The translations under genes and the position numbers were made by a program. A stretch of 6,777 nt of DNA from an uncultured Prevotellaceae bacterium (lineage in GTDB: Bacteria > Bacteroidota > Bacteroidia > Bacteroidales > Bacteroidaceae), in the NCBI GenBank assembly GCA_902771155.1, contig CACXVS010000093.1:1-6777 (forward strand), written 5' to 3'. Below the pieces are notes generated by a model. That model did not search any database and was not told the DNA's origin. It was given only the letters and a program-made list of their open reading frames with translations. Position 1 is the first letter of the stretch, and every line of letters begins with the position of its first letter. Below, in pieces: positions 1 through 5,649 of this stretch.

Positions 1-122
1 GTATGATATGGTTGATGGATGATCATATTGACCGTGCAAAATATCAATCTGACGGTGACGACTGGGTGCTGACCCTCCGTCGTGACATTCCGTCGTTTTT
101 CATTTCCCGTGAGGAGGATTAA
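1..122 (+). CDS. C-terminal end of an unidentified protein (partial)
   Basis: An open frame enters from the left edge and ends at TAA 120-122, leaving 39 complete codons. The visible tail is polar and acidic, contains tryptophans, and ends in SFFISREED. I do not recognise a family. The frame could formally begin at ATG 3-5 or 15-17, but with no upstream sequence the natural reading is the 3' end of a longer gene. Only 25 bp separate its stop from the next start, and no promoter-like TAnnTTTG or hairpin lies between them. It is therefore probably cotranscribed with the membrane regulator that follows. Its function cannot be judged from this fragment. Confidence 0.55.
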   Translation, partial: MIWLMDDHIDRAKYQSDGDDWVLTLRRDIPSFFISREED

Positions 123-147
123 GAAACTAAGACTATTGTATTAAAGT

Positions 148-1920
148 ATGAGAAATATCCTTCAAGTCCTGCTGTTTGTTTCTATGATGGCTTTCGCCAG
201 TTGTGGTAGAAATAATTCAGCAAGACATATTCCGAATTTGGGTGATACACCTTATCAGGAGGACTCCGTATTGGTGGCTTATGGCTATCATCCGGATCGG
301 GCACTCGTGATGCTTGACTCTGCCTTGTTGCTTGGCAACATCAATGAATACCGTGCCCAGTTTATCCGTGCCAAGATTTATAGCAAGTCGCTCCTCAAGC
401 AGCGGCAGGATTCTGCCATCCCGCTCCTCAAGCAGCGGCAGGATTCTGCCATCCAAATCTGCGAGCAGCTGCTGAAGCATGATTCCGTGATTAATACACT
501 CCATGAGCAGGAGAACATTCTCGACCTGCTGATGATCACCAGTCGTACCAAGACAGACTTTGAAGGCTATGTGAAGTGGGCGACGCAAAAGGTCGAGGTC
601 TGTCGTCTGCTGGGAGAAGATACGGAAGAATGGCGTACGGAGGCAGAGATCGGTATGGTGATGGCTCACCTGGGACAGCCAGAGGAAGGCATGTCGAAAA
701 TCGACGAGGCGATCCGTCAGCTGGATGCACCTGGCAGTATCGACCGCATGGATGCCTTCATCATTGCCGTGAAGCGTAAGATTAATGTTTTGAATGATCA
801 GGGACGCTATGGTGAGGTCATACCCTTGGCACAGCGTATCCTTGACCGGCTTGATCATTACGAGCAGCATGCCAAGGACTATGCCGAAGACAGCTATCGC
901 TTGTCGTGGAGTGACAAGCCTGCCGACCGCGACCGCTATATTGACTTCAGCCGTGCCCAGGCAAACGGTTTCCTTGCAGGTGCCCATGCCATGACGGGTG
1001 ATGCCATCCATGCCCGTGAATGTCTCGCACGCTTCGATCAGAGCGGTTATGGTCATTCATTCGGTGCCCGTAAGATGATTATTCCAACGCAGATGGCGCT
1101 AGGTATGTATGATGAGGCGATGGCCACCAGTGATGAGATGGTGTATCGTATGGGCAATGATACCGTTAATGACGACTATGCCGTGATTCTGCGCGACCGT
1201 GCCATCGTTGCCCGTGCCAAAGGGCATCTCGTAGAGGCCTACAATCTGATGAACCGTCATGCCAATCTGGCTAAGGTGCTCAGTGACAGTCTGCATGCCA
1301 GTGAGGCCCACAACTATGCTGCCCGCTACCACGCGAAGGAGCAGGAACTGAAGATTCAGGAGGCTGAGACGGCCAGTCGCATTAAATCAATCATCATCGG
1401 TGTTATCATATTGTTGTTAATCATTGCTGGTGTCGTCTCGTTCTACTATCGTCGTCAGCGCCAGATTATTAGTGAGAAGAACCGTGCTTTGGTTCGCATG
1501 ATCAACGGCACGCCGCTTGTGGCGCCTGCTGATGAGACGGAAGGAACGGAAGAGCCCGATGAGGTCAGCGAGTCAGAGGAACCAGAGACCAATTCCGCTC
1601 TCTTTGACACGATCAATACTGCCATCCACATAGAGCAACTCTATGCCAATGCCTCGCTTCAGCGTCAGGACATCTGTACGCGTTTTTGTATTACCCGTCA
1701 TACGCTCAACAGCCTTTTGGCTCAGTATGCTGGCAGTTCCTCATTCCCGCAGTACATCAATAATATCCGTATGGAGGAGGCACTTCCTCTGCTACGTGAT
1801 AACCCCTCGATGACCATCGCTGCCATCGCCGCTGCTGTGGGCTTCACACCAGCCAACTTCCGTGAACAGTTTAAGCGTCAGTACGGAGTCACCCCGCAGG
1901 AATACCGCCAGAGTTTGTAG
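148..1920 (+). CDS. Membrane-anchored TPR-like sensor with C-terminal AraC-type DNA-binding domain
   Basis: This 590-residue protein probably senses a periplasmic signal and acts directly on DNA as a one-component regulator. Residues 1-19 form a hydrophobic signal ending in FASC, a lipobox-like site with Cys19. Residues about 40-405 are helical and repeat-like, resembling the TPR sensor regions of Bacteroidetes regulators. One transmembrane helix spans about 413-433 and is followed by the basic stretch RRQRQ, which supports a cytoplasmic C-terminus. An acidic linker covers 459-480. Residues 504-587 form an AraC-type domain with two helix-turn-helix units; the second contains IAAAVGFTPANFREQFKR and ends in the family-typical GVTPQEYR. 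An exact 11-residue duplication occupies 81-91 and 92-102. No clear ribosome binding site is seen, which is common in this phylum. ATG 148 is chosen because it begins the signal sequence. The target genes are unknown; the adjacent S66 gene is one candidate by position only. Confidence 0.88.
   Translation: MRNILQVLLFVSMMAFASCGRNNSARHIPNLGDTPYQEDSVLVAYGYHPDRALVMLDSALLLGNINEYRAQFIRAKIYSKSLLKQRQDSAIPLLKQRQDSAIQICEQLLKHDSVINTLHEQENILDLLMITSRTKTDFEGYVKWATQKVEVCRLLGEDTEEWRTEAEIGMVMAHLGQPEEGMSKIDEAIRQLDAPGSIDRMDAFIIAVKRKINVLNDQGRYGEVIPLAQRILDRLDHYEQHAKDYAEDSYRLSWSDKPADRDRYIDFSRAQANGFLAGAHAMTGDAIHARECLARFDQSGYGHSFGARKMIIPTQMALGMYDEAMATSDEMVYRMGNDTVNDDYAVILRDRAIVARAKGHLVEAYNLMNRHANLAKVLSDSLHASEAHNYAARYHAKEQELKIQEAETASRIKSIIIGVIILLLIIAGVVSFYYRRQRQIISEKNRALVRMINGTPLVAPADETEGTEEPDEVSESEEPETNSALFDTINTAIHIEQLYANASLQRQDICTRFCITRHTLNSLLAQYAGSSSFPQYINNIRMEEALPLLRDNPSMTIAAIAAAVGFTPANFREQFKRQYGVTPQEYRQSL
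389..454 (+). repeat. Perfect 33-bp tandem duplication, in frame
   Basis: The 33 bp at 389-421 are repeated without mismatch at 422-454, giving exactly two copies. Identity stops at 388/421 and at 422/455. The length is a multiple of three, so it adds 11 residues (LLKQRQDSAI plus one) to a helix of the sensor region and leaves the frame open. Each copy contains the short inverted repeat GGCAG-GATT-CTGCC (404-417 and 437-450), which could help polymerase slip. The absence of any mismatch points to a recent event or an assembly artefact. Confidence 0.95.
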
Positions 1921-1945
1921 CCCTTCTGTTCGAAAAATCATCTTG

Positions 1946-1983
1946 TATGCACGTTTTTGGTTACCATCCCAAATGTGTGCATA
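1946..1983. promoter_or_regulatory. 7-bp inverted repeat upstream of the S66 promoter (possible operator)
   Basis: TATGCAC at 1946-1952 is matched by its reverse complement GTGCATA at 1977-1983, with 24 nt between. It lies between the stop codon of the AraC-type regulator and the candidate -33 region of the next gene, a plausible place for an activator or repressor site. There is no T-run after it, so it does not look like a terminator. A 7-bp match in AT-rich sequence can occur by chance, and assigning it to the adjacent regulator is only a guess from position. Confidence 0.25.
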
Positions 1984-1989
1984 TTGTTT

Positions 1990-2021
1990 CTTGGGGTTTA
2001 GGTTCATTTTGCCTACCTTTG
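1990..2021 (+). promoter_or_regulatory. Bacteroidetes-type promoter for the S66 homologue
   Basis: TACCTTTG at 2014-2021 is an exact match to the -7 consensus TAnnTTTG. The -33 element is weaker: CTTG at 1990-1993, with a 20-nt spacer. Transcription would start near 2026-2029, giving a leader of about 20-25 nt before ATG 2050. This supports an independent transcription unit for the S66 gene. Confidence 0.65.
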
Positions 2022-2049
2022 CACCAGTTTTTTACGTTAATTGTTAGTA

Positions 2050-3053
2050 ATGATTGAAAAAGGTAAAGAGATTGTGAGAGCACCTTATCTGAAAGCAGGG
2101 GATAGGGTGGCCCTTGTTTCCCCTGCCTACTGGGTACCGGAGGAGGCTATTATTCAAGCTGCGGATGTGTTGAGAAGTTGGGGACTGCAGCCCGTCATCG
2201 GCCCTCATACCACAAGTCTAAATGTGGATGCCTATTCGGGAACAGCGGATGAGCGCGCAGCCGACCTTTTATGGGCGTTAGAGGATGATACCATTAAAGC
2301 CATATTTTGTTCACGAGGGGGATACGGTTCTATACACTTATTGAACCGGATTCCTTTGGAGATATTCCGGCAACATCCCAAATGGCTGATAGGGCATGGT
2401 GATATCACGATGCTGCTTTATGTCGTTGCAACCACAGGGACACTTTGTATTCATGGTCCGCAACCACAGGGACACTTTGTATTCATGGTCCAATGGGATT
2501 TCAGATTGCCAGCCAACAAGAACCCACCATCACCATCACACGCAACCTGCTGATGGGTATATTGCCACAGTACGTTATTCCTGGCAATCCCTATAACCGC
2601 TGTGGGCATGCGGAAGGCATCCTTGTGGGAGGCAATCTCTCAAGTTATGCTGTGATCTCAGGCTCAAAATTCCATTTGCCAGAAGATCAAGACTATATTC
2701 TTTTCATTGAGGAGGTAGAAGAGTCGCTGCATGCTATCGACAGACTATTCTATATGCTATGCTTGCAGAACAGTTTCGAAAGGGTAAAGGGCATTATCTT
2801 CGGAGCCTTTAATTCCATTAAATACGATTTGCAGTTTGGTTGTGTCGAACAGATGCTAATAGCCCATCTGCATGATCTGGATATTCCTGTCTGCTGCGGC
2901 TTTCCTGTAGGCAGCAACAGTTGTATCCCACTTATTGAGGGTGCGTCGTGTTCGCTTACTGTCACCTCTGAGGATTCAGTATTGACGTTCAATATAGAGG
3001 GCGCCCAGCAGACCTTTCAGATAGAGAAGACAGAAACGATGCTGTTGAAATAA
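2050..3053 (+). pseudogene. Peptidase S66 (LD-carboxypeptidase) homologue, frameshifted and lacking catalytic residues
   Basis: S66 enzymes cleave the L,D bond of murein tetrapeptides during cell-wall recycling, or detoxify microcin C-type compounds (MccF). Family signatures here include YLKAGDRVALVSPA near the N-terminus, the IFCSRGGYGSIHLL segment, CIHGPMGF, GILVGGNLS, and LFIEEVEES followed by IDRLFYML. The first frame runs from 2050 to TGA 2551-2553. The rest is read in another frame to TAA 3051-3053. The shift comes from the 32-bp duplication at 2428-2491, and removing one copy gives one frame of about 323 residues, close to the usual family length. The expected nucleophile motif GxSDIT reads GHGDIT (Gly117, codon 2398-2400). 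The expected GH near the C-terminus reads GS (codon 2913-2915). The catalytic Glu is kept (2709-2711). I start at ATG 2050; TTG 2041 is possible but less likely. It may be a decayed gene or a former pseudoenzyme. Confidence 0.85.
2428..2491 (+). repeat. Perfect 32-bp tandem duplication causing a frameshift
   Basis: The 32 bp at 2428-2459 recur exactly at 2460-2491. Identity ends at the flanking bases (2427 versus 2459, and 2460 versus 2492). Since 32 is not a multiple of three, the duplication moves the S66 reading frame. Deleting one copy rejoins the two frames so that the sequence reads CIHGPMGF, as expected for the family. This is the sole cause of the frame break that I can see in the gene. 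Confidence 0.96.
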
Positions 3054-3079
3054 GCGGCTGGGGATGTCGCTTTTCTTTT
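3053..3079 (+). terminator. Rho-independent terminator after the S66 homologue
   Basis: The stem AGCGGC (3053-3058) pairs with GTCGCT (3066-3071), six pairs including one G-T, around a 7-nt loop. It is followed by TTTTCTTTT. It begins at the last base of the stop codon, a typical position for a terminator. The stem is short, so strength is uncertain. Confidence 0.55.
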
Positions 3080-3136
3080 GTGATATCATGTCTTGTATTT
3101 AACAGACTTCTCAATAAAAGAGTGGCGCATCTGGTC

Positions 3137-3157
3137 AACGGATGGGCCGTTTTTTTT
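3137..3157 (+). terminator. Second terminator-like hairpin with an 8-T run
   Basis: AACGG (3137-3141) pairs with CCGTT (3147-3151) around a 5-nt loop, and eight consecutive T lie at 3150-3157. It sits between the S66 stop and the next promoter and could act as a back-up terminator. It has only five stem pairs, and the last pairs overlap the T-run. Confidence 0.5.
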
Positions 3158-3174
3158 AAAAAAACACAGAAATA

Positions 3175-3206
3175 TTTGGCGGTTATTAAAGAATTGCTTA
3201 CATTTG
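3175..3206 (+). promoter_or_regulatory. Bacteroidetes-type promoter for the kinase-like gene
   Basis: TTTG at 3175-3178 and TACATTTG at 3199-3206 match the -33 and -7 elements, with a 20-nt spacer. The expected start of transcription is near 3211-3214, about 20 nt before ATG 3235. The -33 element is part of TTTGGCGG, an octamer that recurs at the rplC promoter. Confidence 0.75.
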
Positions 3207-3234
3207 CAAATCGAAATAACTAAATGATAATGTA

Positions 3235-4746
3235 ATGAACAAGAAAGTTTTGATTCTACTTGCAAACCTGTTCCTTTGCTGTGCAGTCGTTAGCGCACAG
3301 GAGGCACAGAAGAGTGAACTCCAGCAAAAGGCCGAGGCTGCCGATAAGGAAGGCACTGTGGCCACAGCCCGTTATATGTATATCCGCGCCTTTGAGGATT
3401 ATGTCGGCAAGGGGCAGATGCAGCAGGCTGTGGATTGCGGAATCAAGGCCACAGGATTATATTATAAGAGAGACAATTTCTGGAAAGAAGCCTTCGACCT
3501 GCTTCGCCGTATCGACGATAATATCAACGCCAACCAGCAGTCGTCGCCTAGTCAGAAGGCTGCCCTGCATTATCAGGTAACCAAGGAACGCCTGCAGATG
3601 TATATGAAGATGCGCAAGAGCACCGGTTGCGTGGACCAGCTGAATATCATGGAGGGTCAGGTGAGTGCTTCGGGCGATGATAACCTGAGGAACGACCTGC
3701 TCTATAACAAGGCTATCTATTATTATACCTTCGGACTGAACGCACAGGGTGATGCCGTGTTTAAGGAGATGGCTGGCAAACTGACGGCTTCGAAGGAGTA
3801 TGACAAGGTGGACCAGGCCTACCAGACCTTGATTGCTAATGGCCGCAGGAGCAATAGTGCCAACCTGGTGGCTCAGTCGTACAAGAGCTACGTGGCTTGG
3901 AAGGATTCGGTCAATGCCTTGAAGACTGCCGATGAGATTGCAGCCCTGAAACAGCGTATTGCAGACAATGAGGCTTCTATCTCGGATAAGGACAGCTCGC
4001 TGACAGCGCGTATGGCCATTATCATCGGTCTTTGTGTGTTGGCAGCGGTCCTGGCTGCAGCACTGGTGGTTGGAGGCATCGTACTGATGCGCTTTATCCT
4101 TCTGACTCGCAGACAGAAGAATACTATCAAGATGGCTAACGAGAATAATGCCCTCAAGGCCAAGTTTATCAGTAATATCTCCGCTCAGTTGGATCCTACC
4201 CTCCAGAAACTCGACGAACGTCTGCCTGAGGTAAAGGCTCTGCAGGACTTCTCGGCCCATATACAGATGCTGTCGGGGCTGGAGAACGAGGATACCAGTG
4301 CCATCGAAATGGAAGACACACAACTCCCACAGTTCTGTGAGGGTCTGATGGACCAGATTCGCAATGCGGTTCAAAGCAATGTGACCCTGACGGTGAATGC
4401 GCCGAAGATGAGTGCTAAGATCAATAAGGAATATGTTTCCCACATCCTGCTTCACCTGTTGAAGAACGCCGCTGAATACACACCGGCAGGCGGTACCATC
4501 TGGTTGGACTATAAGAAGCGTGGAGCCCATGTTCACCAGTTCCTGGTGTCGAATACGGGCGATGGCATACCAGAGGAGAAGCGTGAGGATGTGTTCAAGC
4601 CGTTTGTCGAGATCCGTGATCTTACCACGGGCGATGGTCTTGGCCTTCCTATCTGTAGGCAGATGGCATTGAACATGAATGGCGAACTCAGCATTGATCC
4701 TGCCTTCACAAAAGGCACACGTTTTGTGCTGGATCTCCATGCCTGA
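3235..4746 (+). CDS. Membrane sensor with histidine-kinase-type ATPase domain and an altered H-box
   Basis: This 503-residue protein has the layout of a sensor histidine kinase. Residues 1-20 are a Sec signal peptide ending in VVSA. A helical, TPR-like region covers about 25-225, and a likely coiled coil covers 228-258. One transmembrane helix spans about 261-286, followed by the basic TRRQK. The dimerisation segment FISNISAQLDPTL (311-323) lines up with the usual F-L-x-N-x-S-H-E-L-R-T-P-L, which places Ala317 where the phospho-acceptor His should be. The ATPase domain keeps the N-box (KNAAEYT, Asn411), a G1 box NTGDGIP in which the usual Asp is Asn440, the F-box FKPF (454-457), and the G2 box GDGLGL (466-471). 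It could bind ATP without normal autophosphorylation, use another residue, or be regulatory. No response regulator gene lies next to it. It has its own promoter and no clear ribosome binding site. Confidence 0.87.
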   Translation: MNKKVLILLANLFLCCAVVSAQEAQKSELQQKAEAADKEGTVATARYMYIRAFEDYVGKGQMQQAVDCGIKATGLYYKRDNFWKEAFDLLRRIDDNINANQQSSPSQKAALHYQVTKERLQMYMKMRKSTGCVDQLNIMEGQVSASGDDNLRNDLLYNKAIYYYTFGLNAQGDAVFKEMAGKLTASKEYDKVDQAYQTLIANGRRSNSANLVAQSYKSYVAWKDSVNALKTADEIAALKQRIADNEASISDKDSSLTARMAIIIGLCVLAAVLAAALVVGGIVLMRFILLTRRQKNTIKMANENNALKAKFISNISAQLDPTLQKLDERLPEVKALQDFSAHIQMLSGLENEDTSAIEMEDTQLPQFCEGLMDQIRNAVQSNVTLTVNAPKMSAKINKEYVSHILLHLLKNAAEYTPAGGTIWLDYKKRGAHVHQFLVSNTGDGIPEEKREDVFKPFVEIRDLTTGDGLGLPICRQMALNMNGELSIDPAFTKGTRFVLDLHA

Positions 4747-4820
4747 ATAGGTAATAGGGTACTGTTTGGCGGTTTTTTACGGTCAAAATAGACTTTTGAT
4801 CATAAAAAATCTTAAAAAAG

Positions 4821-4852
4821 TTTGGCGGATAGTAAAAATATTCGTACCTTTG
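4821..4852 (+). promoter_or_regulatory. Promoter of the rplC ribosomal protein operon
   Basis: TTTG at 4821-4824 and TACCTTTG at 4845-4852 match both Bacteroidetes promoter elements exactly, with a 20-nt spacer. Transcription should begin near 4857-4860, giving an untranslated leader of about 175 nt before rplC. A further TTTGGCGG at 4765-4772 has only a poor -7 match downstream and may be a weak second promoter. Its presence shows the ribosomal genes need not be read through from the kinase-like gene. Confidence 0.8.
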
Positions 4853-4940
4853 CACCCGCAAAAGTGCGTATTGCGCTGGCTTGTATGCTAACAATACCCT
4901 GATAAAGAGCGACTTAGCCTTCAAAAACGAAGCAGTTGAA

Positions 4941-4997
4941 GTTCCTTTTTAAGTGGGTTTGTGTGCGTTAAGAAGCGGATGACACTTAAAAAGGAAC
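4941..4997 (+). promoter_or_regulatory. Perfect 15-bp inverted repeat in the rplC leader (candidate regulatory hairpin)
   Basis: GTTCCTTTTTAAGTG (4941-4955) is the exact reverse complement of CACTTAAAAAGGAAC (4983-4997), with a 27-nt loop. In RNA this would be a long, uninterrupted stem ending 37 nt before the rplC start. The 3' side runs into AAATTTTATATATT, not a clean T-run, so it is not a standard terminator. A smaller hairpin (AGTGC-GTATT-GCGCT, 4863-4877) lies near the transcript start. In E. coli the S10 operon leader is bound by L4, and rplD is the second gene here, so feedback control by L4 is a reasonable but unproven idea. Confidence 0.6.
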
Positions 4998-5034
4998 AAA
5001 TTTTATATATTAACATTATTAATTTTAAACTGAA

Positions 5035-5648
5035 ATGCCAGGATTAATTGGAAGAAAAATCGGAATGACATCCGTTTTCAGTGCCGACGGTAAGAATGTA
5101 CCGTGCACTTTATCGAAGCTGGTCCTTGTGTTGTTACTCAGGTTAAGTCTGTAGAGAAGGACGGCTACAAGGCCGTTCAGCTCGCCTTCGGTGAGAAGAA
5201 GGAGAAGAACACCACCAAAGCAATGATGGGTATCTTCAAGAAGGCTAACACAACACCAAAGGCCCACTTGGCCGAGTTCAAGTTTGACGAGGAGTACAAC
5301 CTCGGTGACACCGTCACGGTCGATATCTTTGAGGGATCGGAGTTCGTTGACGTTGTCGGTACATCTAAGGGTAAGGGATTCCAGGGCGTTGTGAAGCGTC
5401 ATGGTTTCGGTGGCGTAGGCCAGAGCACTCACGGTCAGGATGACCGTCTGCGTAAGCCCGGTTCTATCGGTGCCTGTTCTTATCCCGCCAAGGTGTTCAA
5501 AGGAATGCGAATGGGCGGCCAGATGGGAGGCGACAGGGTTACAACCCAGAACCTCAAAGTGTTAAAGGTAATACCGGAGCACAACCTGATCCTTGTGAAG
5601 GGTAGCTGCGCTGGTTATAATGGTTCAACTGTAATAATCAACAAGTAA
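5035..5648 (+). CDS. rplC: 50S ribosomal protein L3, with an apparent 1-bp frameshift
   Basis: L3 is an early-assembly protein of the large subunit that contacts 23S rRNA near the peptidyl transferase centre. The start at ATG 5035 gives the typical [19 protein letters not shown]. From about 5109 the conserved sequence continues in the +2 frame as [12 protein letters not shown] and on to TAA 5646-5648. One base is missing around 5109-5111, where family members read T-V-I-E. With it restored the protein has 204 residues, the usual Bacteroidetes length. As written, translation from 5035 stops at TAG 5152-5154 after 39 residues. Conserved parts include [19 protein letters not shown] and [13 protein letters not shown], whose Gln corresponds to the PrmB methylation site known in E. 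coli. A GTG at 5103 opens the rest of the frame but would remove the conserved N-terminus. Because L3 is essential, a sequencing or assembly error is the likeliest cause. Confidence 0.93.
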
Positions 5649-5649
5649 G

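Noticed and set aside
217..1056. Minus-strand open frame of 279 codons opposite the AraC-type regulator
   Set aside because: It mirrors the duplication and codon pattern of the + strand gene and shows no family features.
2041..2049. TTG at 2041 as start of the S66 homologue
   Set aside because: ATG 2050 is in the same frame three codons later, gives a normal N-terminus and fits the promoter distance.
389..2491. Repeats of 32-33 bp as possible CRISPR repeats
   Set aside because: Each pair is directly adjacent with no spacer, the two units are unrelated, and both lie inside protein-coding genes.
3457..4740. Long open frame on the minus strand (427 codons) opposite the kinase-like gene
   Set aside because: It is fully antisense to a gene with clear ATPase motifs and a signal peptide, shows no recognisable domain, and is explained by the codon use of the real gene.
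4765..4787. TTTGGC/GTCAAA hairpin as terminator of the kinase-like gene
   Set aside because: The stem is weak and no T-run follows; the same bases are better read as part of a TTTGGCGG promoter-like element.
4884..4901. Short open frame in the rplC leader (MLTIP) as a leader peptide
   Set aside because: It has five codons, no ribosome binding site and no codon bias suggesting attenuation.
5101..5115. Programmed frameshifting in rplC
   Set aside because: There is no obvious slippery heptamer with a downstream stimulatory structure, and L3 is not known to use frameshifting; a missing base is simpler.
5103..5648. L3 starting at GTG 5103 as a shortened but intact protein
   Set aside because: The 22 codons from ATG 5035 encode the highly conserved L3 N-terminus, so the gene starts there and the frame break is the better explanation.
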